Source: Elmis aenea (taxonomy: Eukaryota; Arthropoda; Insecta; Coleoptera; Elmidae). From it: a DNA stretch of 64,000 nt. Positions within the stretch are counted from its first letter, which is position 1, and each line of letters starts with the position of its first letter. The notes beneath the pieces were generated by a model. That model was not told where the DNA came from. It saw only the letters and a list, made by a program, of their open reading frames with translations, and did no database searches. The stretch is taken from NCBI GenBank assembly GCA_947652605.1, contig OX393577.1, positions 4,836,868 through 4,900,867 on the forward strand, read 5' to 3'. Positions 1-11,926 of the stretch are shown piece by piece. Both the position numbers and the translations under genes were made by a program.

Positions 1-719
1 CTCGAGCATTTATTTCTACGGATTATGTTATTTTTCTTTCTCGCTTTTAGGCTCCATTGTGTCAGATAAATTATGTTTGCTCACCAGAGGAGTAAAACGT
101 TTCATAATTATTTAAACTTGCTACAGTGTGAACTTTGAACTGGGGGACGAGATTAAGTTAAACTCTTAAGTTTTTGGCTAAACTTCGATAAAGGTGCTCA
201 GAGAATAGTTTAAGAAAATTACCACAGTGATATTAACACAGTAAAACAAACATCTTCAAAAATATAGTTAGCCAAAGCAATCGGTACCACTTTAAACTTA
301 CGTTTGTTTTTAGAAAATAAATATTACTAAATGGCAAAAAAATTACTTACATTAGCATAAAAACCTATTCGCGTTAAGACACATAAAAATAGGGTCTTAA
401 TTTTTTTTTAACGTCGGTTGGAAGTTGGAAGGTTTTAAATTAAAACATATATTTTACAAAAAAATTCAGTTATAGATAAACATTTCTACGCTAGTTATAG
501 ACCTTTAAAGTTTATTAAAAAAAAAGGAAATTTTAACATAAAAAAGTATGAAATACCGCTTTTATCTTCTAAAATATTGATTTAACAACAATTTTTTTTT
601 ATAAAAGATTCATCGCTATATTTTTGCGCTTAATGGTATACTCGATTTTGTTTTGTTTTTTACGGTTTATTTGCTATGGCAACCAAGTTAGTTATTTTAA
701 ATAGAACATCCTGTATATT
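1..719. other. AT-rich noncoding DNA, nothing recognised
   Basis: No open frame with a recognisable domain and no clear repeat structure. The right edge (about 700-790) begins a dispersed motif, a CCTGTATAT end followed by a TTTTTGGATTCCTC-like stretch, that recurs near 19490 and 30860. Confidence 0.4.
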
Positions 720-1330
720 ATTACATTTTTGGATTCCTCATTAAATGTACTTGATAAAATGTTATATGGGCCTAAAATAAACCGTTTTCGAGTAATTAAT
801 TTTTTTCTCGAAAATTTTGAGCGATGTAGTACTTACTTTCAAATATTTTTAATGTTTGAGAAATGTGTGGTATTCAACGTGAACCCCAGGGTTTTGAAAG
901 ATTCGACAAATGGTACATCGACACCATTAACTTTAATAGTTATCGCGTTGTTTAGTTCCGAGACAACTTTTCCATTACCGAACAGCATCCATGTAGCCTT
1001 AGTGGCATTAAGAAAAAAGTGGTGTTTCTGTGAATATTCATAAATTGATTGAAGGTCTTTGTTTACTTGATAAACAGCATCAACTAAAAATTATTTTTTA
1101 AAACTGAAGTAAATATAAGTGTCATCAGCATACATCATATATTTGGTGAAATTCAAGCATAGTGGCAATTGACAGGTGTAAATAATGAACAATAAAGGTC
1201 CCAGAATTGACCCTTGTGGGACGCCACAGAGAGTAAATTTTACATCTGATATTTTGGCACCATATACAACCTGTTGACTACGAAACGATAAATAACTTTT
1301 TATTAACTTAATGGCTGAAATATCGAAACC
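720..1330 (-). pseudogene. Non-LTR retrotransposon reverse transcriptase fragment
   Basis: Read on the minus strand from about 1290, the sequence encodes a Jockey-like reverse transcriptase palm. A SYLSFRSQQV stretch is followed by GVPQGSILGPLLFIIY and then the catalytic box MMYADDTYIYF. Downstream, in shifted frames, come the LLLNATKATWMLFG-type thumb region and a SFKTLGFTLNT segment. Stops and at least one frameshift break it, and no endonuclease domain is left, so it is a dead 5'-truncated copy. The 104-codon open frame on the plus strand here is only the antisense of this relic. The motifs make the RT assignment firm; the clade (Jockey or CR1-like) is an inference. Confidence 0.85.
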
Positions 1331-1359
1331 GATAAAGTTTTTCTCCGGAACCGTTTTTT

Positions 1360-1480
1360 AAAAATTTTGCACCATTTAACTTGCAAAGGATGCGCTCATT
1401 GGTAAATAGAATAATTTAGATTTTTGTCTCTGACGGTTTCATAGCCAACGCGATCGCAAAAATTACCTTTATTACACTTA
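1360..1480 (+). repeat. Fragment of the foldback element found at 16633-17272
   Basis: About 115 bp matches the right arm of the large inverted-repeat element near 17035-17150. Shared features include TTTTGCACCATTT, GCAAAGGATGCGC and GCGATCGCAAAAATTACCTT. The identity is visibly imperfect. Only part of one arm is present, so this is a broken or partly lost copy. Confidence 0.75.
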
Positions 1481-2639
1481 TTTATGTACATGTAGCTAAG
1501 GTTAAGTATATATTGCTATCATACATGCACTGTACATTGTATTCAACATGAGACAGATCGTATCCAATTCATATTGTGCACAAGATAAATTGTACCCAAA
1601 ATGTATTTTGTCTGAGGTAAACCGTATCCCAGTTATATCTGTTCTAAGTAGACTATTGCTATGATGTGTTTATGTTCCTTGCATATGACATCTAGGATAC
1701 TTTGTATTTGAAGTGAATTGTGCTAGTTGTAAATACAATGTTATTGTATACATTTTGGTTTTTAAAAACGCTTTACTCGACAAAAGTAGCGTTTTAGGTT
1801 TTGTTTTAATTAAAAAATAAGATAACGCGCTCTGATAATATTTTATGTCGAATTAAAAAATTTACGTCTTGTTCTAACGCAACGGAAATATTATTTTTGT
1901 GATCGTGAAAGTCTGGATTATCGCCATTAATTTTGAGACTTATTTGCGCTTATTTCTGTGCGAATTTTCACTCTAAGATATTACGAAACTTTTTAATTTG
2001 TTGAACTTAATTTTTTAACAGCAAGTGTATAGCAACTGTAGTAATTTTGTTTTTGAAAATTACTTTTGCTGAAATTTGTGTTAAGCCTCAGTGAAACACT
2101 TGCAAATTTCTTTTGTTACGCTCAAAACAAGTTAATTCGTCCTTGGAGAATTTAAGATGAGTTCCTTTGAATGAAGTTACAATTACAAAAAGAAGTAAGC
2201 AACTCCAGGAATAATAAATCGTTTACCTGCAACTTTACTTTATAAAATTGTCAGTTTAACCACTTAAGGTAAATGGACGATACGTGTTGTGTGTCCAAAT
2301 CTGACTGTATCATACGTTGTAAGCCGTCGGTGGTTCCTCAACTTACTGAAGTAATGAGACGTGGCTATTATTCGGTGCGTTGTTACAAAGCGAATTCACG
2401 TGAATCTGGTTGGTAATTAGGTTAGGGTATAACAAACACTGGGGCTTAATAGTGCTGAACGTGATTATTTCTTATTCGAAATTAGCAACGCAGCCAACAT
2501 TAGCGCTGCTTGAAAACGAATTATGAAATTAAAAGTTAAAAACGGTAATCAGATGCTTTTAAAAACAATTTAGCTTAAAGTTGTCGGGTGTATTATTATA
2601 CCGCCTGTTTTTTACCTGTATCGAGCAACAAATTTGTTT
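1481..2639. other. Noncoding DNA, nothing recognised
   Basis: AT-rich, with stops in all frames. No domain, RNA gene or clear inverted repeat seen by eye. Confidence 0.4.
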
Positions 2640-3025
2640 ATTTAACCCTTATATATTAGTATTCATCAACAAAATTAATATTTGATTCCAAAATACACAT
2701 TATCAAAATGAAAAAATTAGATTTTTTGGTACAATAAAAAATGATAAGTGAACATTATCAATATTTAAAAATGTGAAACAAAAAAATACAACAAATTAAA
2801 AATTTATCCGACAAGTTTTGTATGTTCTCATCTACGAAGAAAACCACCAATTATGTGCTAAGAGTGAACATTTGCCAGTCCAAATTTTGAATACAAAAAC
2901 CTCAGAGTTTGTCAAATAAAATTTATTGTTTGTTACACATATAAATAAATCTCTGTTTCGTGTTGATCTAAATTTTTGATTGAATTTATTATTAATTTCA
3001 AAAACAATGTTTGTTAATGAAGAAA
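2640..3025 (-). mobile_element. 3' end of a mariner-type transposon (transposase tail plus 3' flank)
   Basis: On the minus strand, 3025 to about 2876 encodes the tail of a transposase (NIVFEINNKFNQK, FYLTNSEV). It closely matches the tail of the plus-strand relic at about 3921-4062. The following noncoding part, 2885 to 2640, matches 18556-18760 in the opposite orientation, including the GCACATAATTGGTGG and TGATGAATACTAATAT stretches. It is therefore the 3' end of one element family, lying head-on to a second copy that starts near 3060. Confidence 0.7.
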
Positions 3026-3059
3026 AAAACGACATGCTTTTCTGTTACTGAGCTTGTAA

Positions 3060-4075
3060 TAGAAATAGAAACAGTGCAAGTGAAATGTATTTGCAAAGAT
3101 TTATGGAAAGGAGGCTACGAAGAAAGAAAGCATTTTCGGTTTTAGAAAACAATTTAAAAAAATACGGGTCATTTACAAAACCCAAAGGTTTGAAAATCAA
3201 ATTTAAGCAAAAAGATGAAGAGAGGGTCCTGGCATAAGTAAATAATTATAAACCAACATCATCTACCCGAGAGGTGTTCCTTGAATGTGGTGTGTCAACT
3301 GAAAAGGCTCGACTGATTTTCAAACATAATCAATTTAAGCCATATAAACAGCATATTGGCAATACTTTGTATCCTAATGATTACAAAGAAGATTAAATTA
3401 CGTCCGATGGTTTTTAGAAGAAACAAATAATAAACCAAAGTTTACTCACACAATTTTATTATTATAATTATTATAATTCACAAATATTGGGACAGACACA
3501 ATTATATTTACTGGTCTCAAAATAATCCTCGCCGTACTATTTATTGAAAGACGAGATTAGAATATGTTTTCGATAAATGTTTGGTGTGGTTTCTTTAGTA
3601 CAAAAATAATTGGTCCATACTTTTACAATAAAAATTTAAATGGTGAACGGTATTTGTCATTTTTGCAAAATGAACCGGACAACATGTTAGATGAAGTTCC
3701 GTTGAATTCAGTGCAAAATTTTAATTATTTTCAACATGAGAGTGCTCCTGCGCACAATTCAAGAACTGTGTCTGATTATCTGTCTAATCGTTTTCCTAGA
3801 TGGATTGGCAATAATGGCCCTGTGAGATGGCCGGCCAGATCACCGGATTTAACACCACTAGATTGTTTTTGTGGGGTACGCTTAAAGATAAGGTGTATAC
3901 CAAAAAGCCTGATAATACTTCTTCATTAGAAAACATTGTTTTTGAAATTAACAGTAAAGTTAATCAAAAACTTTGATCAACACGAGAGAGATTTATACGT
4001 ATAACAAACAATCAATTTTATTTGACAAACTCTGAGGTTTTGTTTTTAAAATTTGTAACTGGCTAATAACTGCCA
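3060..4075 (+). pseudogene. Decayed Tc1/mariner-type transposase (DUF4817 group)
   Basis: Conceptual translation in shifted frames gives a helix-turn-helix region (FMERRLRRKKAFSVLENNLK; KPTSSTREVFLECGVS), then the linker KPYKQHIGNTLYPND. An open frame at 3564-3929 carries the catalytic core: VWCGFFSTKIIGPYFY, FQHESAPAHNSRT and WPARSPDLTPLDCF. In the family the second motif should read Q-D-x-A-P-H; here the catalytic Asp position reads Glu (QHESAPAH). The first DEA motif is lost in the gap around 3420-3560. With stops, shifts and a changed catalytic residue it cannot be active. It belongs to the same broad group as the copy at 13027-14762 but is clearly a different subfamily. Confidence 0.8.
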
Positions 4076-5380
4076 CACTAACGATAAGAGACAACTCTTA
4101 AATGTCACATCGAAAAAAAAAGAACCTCAACACGGGATAACTCCCATCTATTAGTAGGCAGTGAACATGTAAAATGATTTTTGCTTATTTAAAGAAAAAC
4201 TACAAGAGAAAAGCATAACAAACCTTATATCTTTTTGATAAGGTCATAGCCAACTACGACTTCCATTAAAAAAATGCAAGTTTGTGCTACAATTCGGTAA
4301 TCGAGAGTGCTATGAAAATTTCGTTCACATTTAAAATCTACGTAAAAATATCTATAAAAACAAATTTTTATTTTTGTTCTGGCTCATATGCTTACGGAAT
4401 TATTCAAGTTTGAAAAAATCGACCTTTTCACTTTTTTCAAAATATTTCAAAAAGTTGATGACGTAGGTCAAATTTGAAAATAGCATCAGATTTCCCTTTA
4501 AATTCTGCACAAATTTGCTAAGTTAAACGTTTCTGGAGCTTTAATATTAACGGAGTTACCCATACAAGAGGTTAGAAAAATGGGCACTCTGTAGTGTAAT
4601 GGTCGCATATAGGATAATATCTAATAATTTAAAAACAATTTTTGATGTACTCGCGTAACATCATAAAGTATTATTTAGTTATTTTTCTGTTTCTAGGAAA
4701 CCATAAATAACTTGTTTAAAGTTAAAGAAAGCCACATGTGTTTTAAAAACGCGTGTAGGTTATAATACTTACATTTTCTCAGGGTGCTTTAGTAAACAAA
4801 ACACTTTTAAAGTCGTTGTCAATGCAAGGGTTTCTAATAATTACCGAGTCAAGTGCTAATCCCCAATGCTAGACCAAATAAGCGTTGACTGATTTGTTGT
4901 GTCATAAATTTGTCTTTATGGATTCTAAGAAAACTAATGCGGTCAAACCATAACATCTGGCAACCCTAAGCTTAACATTCTTCGGGGATGTCCATTTGTT
5001 TGTCTAGCGATTGTGTTGCGAATTATATTTCTGATTTATTTAATGTTCATATTTGTGCAGATATTATTATTTATAACTGAATACAATTACATGTAAAATA
5101 TTGAGTAATTGAAGTTACTAATAATTGATATGATTTTACATTGGTTTGGTATATTTTGTTTTCAAGTAACAGATTTCGACGTTTAATGGAGGGGAGATTT
5201 AAGTTAAAATTGTTAGAAAACTATTTATTTTAAGAAACTCCAATAGTCGACGAGCTAACGGATTCAGGAATCACCCCACCATTATACACAAATCTGAATA
5301 ACGAATTAACGAATGTATGTGTGTTAATATCCACCCTAATTATTTAACATCTCTGGCACTATTTGTCCATCCCAAAAAAT
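4076..5380. other. Noncoding DNA, nothing recognised
   Basis: AT-rich sequence without supported coding potential. No clear repeat beyond short homopolymer runs. Confidence 0.4.
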
Positions 5381-5449
5381 AGGCGGTTTTGACCGTCAGG
5401 TATCCAGCAAAAGGGTATAAAAGGCATTGTTTTACAGTAATCGAGGTTC

Positions 5450-5725
5450 ATTTTTTTGAGAACCATTTTCTTTGGGACCTAGCGATAGATGTGCTCTCCA
5501 CAAAGCAATTTGTAGGCAGGGCACTCCCTTGGTCAGTCAATATTCCCAAATTTGCGTTAAACTCCGACTCTCGGATCGATGTTTTCTACCAGAAGAAATT
5601 CTGAGGCAGGGAACTCCCAGAGTCATTGTTTCTAAATTTGCGTAAAAAATTATAACGACTAAATGATAGATGTTCTCTCCACAAAGTAATTTGTAAGGCA
5701 GGGAACTCCGTTAGTCACCTTAACA
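5450..5725 (+). repeat. Three imperfect direct repeats with a GGCAGGGMACTCC core
   Basis: The core GGCAGGG(C/A)ACTCC occurs at about 5515, 5604 and 5698. Each is followed by a gagtcat/gtcagtc-like stretch and preceded by a block resembling ATAGATGTKCTCTCCACAAAG. Spacing is about 90 bp. The 71-codon open frame across the first copy has no recognisable domain and is probably accidental. Confidence 0.6.
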
Positions 5726-6054
5726 AACGTGTATTTTTATTAGTAACAAATTGCGTGATATTTTTCGGCCCTCCGTAAATTTAAAACCCAATGCCTTCGC
5801 AATTAATCCACCGGACAACCCCGCACTAACGACCCGATTGCGCAATAATATTCCCAACTGCACCATCTTAAATAACAATTCACCACTCCTTAATTAATCC
5901 TCCTTACAATCACTGATACTACCTAGAATCGCGAAATCTCACAATTACCATATTACACGTCCCATAATGATCCACCATTTCCCAATCAATCCGCCATACG
6001 ATGCCTCATAAAACTTCTAATTACGAATACCAAAAATCACCCACTCCGAAACCA

Positions 6055-6320
6055 ATAATAAAACCTTAAATGTGACAACCACCCTGAATCTCCAATAATA
6101 ATTCCTAATATGTGACAATAATACACGAAATAATCTAACCCTAACAATTCCTAATATGTGACAACCATCCACGAACTAACCACATAATAATTCCTAATAT
6201 GTGACAACCATCCACGAAATAACCTTGCCTAATAATCATCCCTAAAATGTGAGAATTATCCACGAAATAACTACGAATAATAATTCCTTATATGTGATAA
6301 TTATCTACGTAATGAAACTT
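6055..6320 (+). repeat. Minisatellite, about 44-48 bp period, five to six copies
   Basis: Successive units share TCCTAATATGTGACAA, then a CCACGAAATAA block and a CTAATAATAATT spacer. Units begin near 6060, 6106, 6150, 6193, 6240 and 6285 and decay toward both ends. The units drift in both the core and the intervening part, as expected of an old tandem array. Confidence 0.75.
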
Positions 6321-6844
6321 TAAATAATAAACAAAATCTACAACATCTTGTTTGTTTTATTTACTGTCTAATAAACCTATAGCTGTTCTAAATACTGGAG
6401 TTCGCTATGGAAACACAACGTAGCAGGGTCCTACACTAAAATATGACGATCATGAGCCATAACATCGTTTAAGCAACTTCGCTAATTCACCAGAACTACC
6501 GTACTCAGTATAAAAGAAAATAAGTAAAAAAGCATAAGGACTTTTAATAATACTGAGCCAAGTACGGTACGTCACAGTAGACACCTTAAAACATTGAATT
6601 TTACCATACTTAGGTATATTAGATATAGTTTAAAAGTTTGTAGGAAACAGTATATTCCCAATCTATATAAAACACATACTGATTTTTCTATTTAAATGTT
6701 AATCCATCGGTGGTATATTTAACTTATGCCGATCATTGTTTAAGAATAATCGCTAAATTACCAGAAACCTTAATAATCTGTAGTAACATCACCAAAATCA
6801 CTTACGAAAAATTTGGTCTGGCGTGCTGCAATACTAGTATAGAG

Positions 6845-7663
6845 TAGGGTTTCTTTCCCGGGATCCCGGTCCATTTTAAGCTATTTTATATTTCCCGGGA
6901 AATGCTTTTTGTCCCGGGAATCCCCGGAATTTAAAAAAAGTGTTGTTTTCGTTTATTTTGTGCTAAGATCTTTGTAATACTATCGTAACATCAGAATTTT
7001 ATGCTTAAAATGTCTTTACTAACAGTAAATTATGAAAAAACTTCAAAATAATGTTTCTCTTTTAGTATGGCGCAAAGAAGCCCGGTCTTCATTACAAAGT
7101 TAATATCTTCAAAATACTTTTACAGTTTTATTTTTGTGTACCCTGATAATTCAAAGCAAAATAGCTTATAAATGAAATTTTATTGATAATAATTATGTTC
7201 CTTTGCTGCTAGATGCTCTCAAGACAATTTTACCTACATCAATAGAGACTTAGAGAGCATTTTATGCAGCAGAACTTTTTGTTAATAAATTAAGAAAAAG
7301 ACTAATTGACTGAAGCACAGATCACCTTTGTTTTCTTAAATCACATTACAAAAATTCATTGTAAAAATTATATTATTGTATTCATAAATATGAAACTGCA
7401 ATAGAAAGGTTATAATTCCCAAATGTATGTTTCTCTCACCAATATTATTGAATTATTTGTAATAATCATGGAGCAAAATGTATTACATAAATGACTTGGA
7501 GTTGTTTTTAAGTAATAAACCGCTCCCTTAATTTTTTGGGTTATTTATTTAAAAATATTGACATAATTTATTACATCCCGGGATCCCGGGAAATCCCGGG
7601 ACAAAGACCGATTTCTTCCCGGAATCCCGGGACAAGCAAAATGGTCAAATATGAGAAACTTTA
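6845..7663. mobile_element. Nonautonomous hAT-like element with 8-bp target duplication
   Basis: The element is flanked by the 8-bp direct repeat GTATAGAG (6837-6844 and 7664-7671), the duplication length typical of hAT transposons. The ends form a short terminal inverted repeat, TAGGGTTTCT against TAAAGTTTCT. Just inside both ends lie clusters of CCCGGG/CCCGGGAAA palindromes (about 6857-6930 and 7576-7635), a plausible set of subterminal transposase-binding repeats. The interior is AT-rich and noncoding, so any movement would have relied on a transposase supplied elsewhere. Confidence 0.85.
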
Positions 7664-7980
7664 GTATAGAGGTTCCTCGATGTTTACCGAAAATAAAACT
7701 TTAATTGTACAATTTCTACTACTTATTTAGTTTGCACAAAGTAACTAAAGCTTCAAAAGGGGTTTTTAAAAATATACAATGAAAATTTCTTACCTGTACA
7801 TGTTATCACAAGCAGGAACAGTTTCAACATGATCTTCAGAATCCTGTAAAAAATATACTACTGAAAACAGTATTTACAGTACGATATCATTGTAGCAAGT
7901 GGTTTAAGCGTATTAGGGCAGGTTATCAAATAATTTAGCAGCTGTTAAAGCCACGTTTGGCATCACCAACAGTTTCGTCA

Positions 7981-8103
7981 TGACGCGCCCGATTCTGATC
8001 GCTACTGCCGTCATACTGAGCGTCCCGACGCCGGGCGTGCGCCGCTTGCCACCTGCCAAGGGGGGCGTCACCCCGCTTGACAGTGCATGCTAGGAACGGC
8101 GTT
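7981..8103. other. GC-rich, CpG-rich island of unknown origin
   Basis: About 120 bp stands out against the AT-rich surroundings, with many CG dinucleotides (for example GACGCCGGGCGTGCGCCGC and AAGGGGGGCGTCACCCC). It is not long enough for a domain call, and I found neither tRNA-like boxes nor flanking terminal repeats. A SINE or MITE piece, or a fragment of a GC-rich gene, are possibilities. Confidence 0.5.
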
Positions 8104-8559
8104 TTGATTATGTGTGCTCCAGAGGGAAGCTAGTTTTGTAAGCGCGTATAACACCTACAGTGTGACAACAATAAATACTTGGGGATAAAATCTAAAAAGT
8201 TTTATTCCGAAACTTTCCTTCCTTCACCTCTCACACAAACTTGTAGTCACTTTTAAAGTTTACTGAAATTTTGTTTGAGCATCTATGACAAAAGTTTTAT
8301 AATTTACGATTATTTGTTGTCAATATTCAAAAAGTTTTTTCCTGCCTTAACTAATATTTAATTATAGGTGAAAGTTTTAGAGAATATAAATTAAAAATTG
8401 ATTTCAATAAAAAGTTTTACGAGCAAGTTTTAAAAATATGCATCAAAAAAGATTTTACATTTGTTTTTATCAATGTTCTGTTGATCTCTGTTAATTTTTG
8501 CAATTTGAATTAATTTTAGGAATACCAATAGGTTATGCCTGTAAGTCATCATTATCATT

Positions 8560-9940
8560 GAGCCGTATAATCCTTAGGATTATGGCTAACGCCGTTTTTT
8601 AATCCATTTATTGAGGTGGATCGGTCCTATCCGATTTTCAGTGTTCTTGGCTGTGTCACTTATTTTCTTCTATTCTTTCCTATCTTTGCATTCCGATTTC
8701 CAGTCATTTATTCCCAATGTCTTTGTATCTTCCTCCAGGACCTCTTTCCATCTTTTCCCTGGTCTTCCCTTGCTCCTGGGCCAAATAGGGATCCATTGTG
8801 TTATCCTCCTGCTCGCTTGGTTTCCTTCTCATAATGTGTCCTGCCCATTGTAATCGTTGTGCTGTAATGTGTCGCATATTTCTTTGTCCCTTCTCAGTCT
8901 TACTTCTCCATCTCTTGTTACGTTAGGTCCTAGTATTGCTCATTACTTTTCTCTCCACTATTTTCAAATCTTCCTCTTCTTACTTATTTATTGTTATTGT
9001 TTTCATCGCACATGTTAAAACGGGTCTTACCAAAGTTTTGTATATTTTTAGATTTGTTATTTTACTCTAGTAGGATTTAGTTTTTGCGGTATGGCTGATT
9101 TCCTTTTAGCGTTCTCTCCTTCACTCTGTTCTTTCCAACTTGTCACACTGTCACGACCAAGTAATTGAAAGTATGGACCACCTCGTAAGTATATGATTGT
9201 GTTTTAAGATCGTTTTGTGTGTTAATATTTTCTCTTGCTTGTTGCTTCTACATTTATTTCCAGACCCAGTTTGTTTTGCCTCTGTCTAGTTGATCTATAG
9301 CTCTTAATAAGTCTTCTCTTCTATTCCGTATGATTGCTATATCGTCAGCATACGGTATTATCTGTATTTGGTTGATCATAATGTTTTTCATATATAGTTT
9401 CGCTCTTCGGATTACGCCTAATATTATGTTAAATAATATGGTTGGGGATAGTGAGTCCCCTTGTTTTACATTTTTGTTTACTTCCTTGGAATCTCACTTT
9501 TGCTGTTGTGTTATTTAGGGTAATTTCTAGCAGAGTTATTGGTTTCACAGGCGTTTCTAACAGTTACAGTTCTCTAAGCGATTCTTTTCTGTTAACTGAA
9601 TCAAAAGCAGTTTTAAAGTCTATAAAAGCTACATAAATCTCTTTATTGTGTTTCCACATTTTTTGAAGCATCTGTTCTAATGTGTGTACAGCATCTATAG
9701 TTGATCGACCTGGTCTAAGACCTGGTAGTCTCCGAGTATTTTCTTAACATGCGTCTTTAGTCTCTTGTTTATCAATTCCGCTAAGAGTTTGTAGGCGGTA
9801 TTTAACAGAGCTATGGGTCTACAGTTGTTACAGTTCTCTTTTCCTTTCTTTTTGTGCAGTGGTATGATTGATTATACAAGTATTCCAGTTCTTTGGCATC
9901 TTGTTTTGCATCCATCTTTGCCTAATTAAGCATAAGTAGG
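8560..9940 (-). pseudogene. Non-LTR retrotransposon ORF2: reverse transcriptase to 3' tail
   Basis: Minus-strand reading in several frames gives, in order: CRPIALLNTAYKLLAELINK (fingers, about 9830); the DAVHTLEQML stretch leading into AFIDFKTAFDSVNR with the first catalytic Asp (about 9620); IPYADDIAII, the YADD box (about 9350); a GLEIN thumb motif; and the C-terminal GRPGKRWKEV, KTLGMNDW and DRKEWKKI region (about 8750). It finishes with a short ATGATGACT-type 3' tail near 8555. Most of ORF2 downstream of the endonuclease is represented, but frameshifts and stops abound. The C-terminal type resembles RTE/I-like elements widespread in insects. The plus-strand frames here are antisense shadows. 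Confidence 0.88.
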
Positions 9941-10194
9941 TATTACAATAAATTTACTGATATTTGCCTTTTGACACATGACTTGTAAAAAATTATCTCA
10001 ACCAAAACTTTCGCTATATCACCGGTTTATTACACTTTCCGCGTCTCATCCACGAATAAATGTAAATAAGAAAATGCGTACTTAGTAGGGCGGTATAGTT
10101 TTGATATCATAAACTGCCAAGAAAGAAATTGGTTATCACGCTAAATTTGTGTACAAATAATAGGTTGCATGTTGTATTTTAAATATTCCTTACG

Positions 10195-10448
10195 CTGTGG
10201 TTTTCAACCTGTGGGGCGCAAGACTATTGCAAGAGGGCGCGCAGCTGTTACCAAAATATCATTTTTAAATACATACAAACAAGAAGAACTTTATTTATAC
10301 AGAACATGGTATATTGTTTTATAGCCCATTAAATAATTATTACATCAGAACAGTATTTATGAAATTAGGTTTTTACGAAAAGTGAGGGGGGCGCAATTTT
10401 TTTTTATGGAAAAAGGGGGCGGAGGTACAAAAAGGTTGGAAACTACTG
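10195..10448. mobile_element. Short hAT-like MITE
   Basis: The left end CTGTGGTTTTCAACCTG and the reverse complement of the right end, CAGTAGTTTCCAACCTT, form a terminal inverted repeat of the hAT type. GGGGCGC-rich subterminal blocks lie inside both ends (about 10213 and 10385). A 6-bp CCTTAC is present on both outer flanks, an imperfect relic of the target duplication. No coding capacity. Confidence 0.75.
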
Positions 10449-10748
10449 CCTTACAGTGTTAAAATTCTAGCAATCTTTGCATTGGATTTTATTTTTAAAA
10501 TGCATTTTTATGTCTTAACCTGTACGAAACTGATTGCCTAAATGTTTTTTTTTACTACCACTAACGTAAATGACTTTTACCGTACAGCCTGCATGCATAG
10601 TAAGTGAGTCTTAACGCACGGTAAGCAAAACGCACACTTGTCTAGAAATGTCAAAGTAGGCTTACGTCAAAATTGACAAGACAACGTATTTACATGTGTA
10701 TATTAGCCAAAAAGCCATGTATTATGTGTTCGTAGAAAAAGTAAGCTA

Positions 10749-10865
10749 CATAACACGAGTTGTAAAGCAATTACGCACTCGTGGAAATTCGCACTCACCG
10801 CTACGCGGCTCCTTGCGTAGCTTTTCCTCTCGTGCGTAATATGCTTCTTACAACTCATGTTATAT
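10749..10865. repeat. Palindromic snapback element
   Basis: The left arm ATAACACGAGTTGTAAAGC is answered by GCTTCTTACAACTCATGTTAT on the right, with ACGCACTCGTGG against CTCGTGCGT inside and a CGCTACGCGG loop region. The sequence would fold into an imperfect hairpin of about 117 bp. It resembles in style the palindrome at 40979-41100. Confidence 0.7.
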
Positions 10866-11926
10866 AATATACTATTTTGCCCTAGGAAACCCGTAATTAA
10901 AATTTAACGACTTTTATGTAATTTGCAAAAGTTTTTATACTTTTATTGGACAAATTTCGGATGTTTCATTCGTTTAAATAATTTACTTTACTGAAGGGAG
11001 CTGTAAATCAGGATCGTGTGCTGACATTAAATAGAAGTTTAAACTGAAGTTTCTTTATTATCTCATATTTTGTTACGCATTACCGCGTTCTGCTCTCCTA
11101 ATTATTCTTGTATACTTTGAAGCCGTAATTTATCTTACACAATGTAACCATGCAATAAAAAAAGTACTTTGATTAAAAGTGAAGTGTATTAATGTCACTC
11201 GAAGTGTAAGTTTTGTCTTATTAATTAAATTAAAATTGTTTTATTAGATTAGATAGGTTTAACTTAAAAGAAAAAGGAGATTTTCCGTTTGAAGTTTTCG
11301 TGCTTTGCGAAGCGCAAAGATAAACGATTGTTGTGATTTTAGGTGACGTCATTGCAAATTTAATTTACGGAGATGGTGTTAATTGATGTTCTGATATGAT
11401 TATCTCATTTTCATTCATTATAACTTAAAATATGTTGTACCAAACTAAAAAATATGAAAATATTAGCAAATAAATACGTTACAACAAACTGTTTCATGAT
11501 CAAAATGTAAGTTTATGGTATTTTTTTATGCATTAAATCGTCTTATATTAAATAATTAATTTAAAACTGTATGGTAGGGAGTAATAGTTCTTACAAAACA
11601 TTATATTAAGATTGTATGTATTAAATTAATTAAACAAAAAAACTGTTGCAATATCAAGACAAATTATTCGATAGCTCTGTTGTACATGAAAATTTAAAAA
11701 AATGTTCTGAATAAAAGTTATTTGGGGTCATTTACTACATAATGTACAGTATGGCGAAAAAGTATGGAAACATACAAATATCTAGAATACTATTGTAGAA
11801 ACGTTGTATCTGAGCGTTATGGTATTTTTCGGATTCGATGAAAATACTGAGGTCGCAATACGACTTCCGGTTTAACCGGAAACAGACTCAAACTTTGCAA
11901 AACGCAACATATAGAGAACAATTTAA
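10866..11926. other. Noncoding DNA, nothing recognised
   Basis: AT-rich sequence with stops in all frames and no supported gene or repeat. Confidence 0.4.

Noticed and set aside
729..1043. 104-aa plus-strand ORF
   Set aside because: It is the antisense of a reverse transcriptase fragment with clear RT motifs on the minus strand.
6055..6320. CRISPR-like regular repeats
   Set aside because: Both the repeat core and the intervening parts drift from unit to unit. With eukaryotic context and no cas genes, it is a minisatellite.
8611..9636. Four plus-strand ORFs in the 8.6-9.6 kb region
   Set aside because: They are antisense to a non-LTR ORF2 relic.
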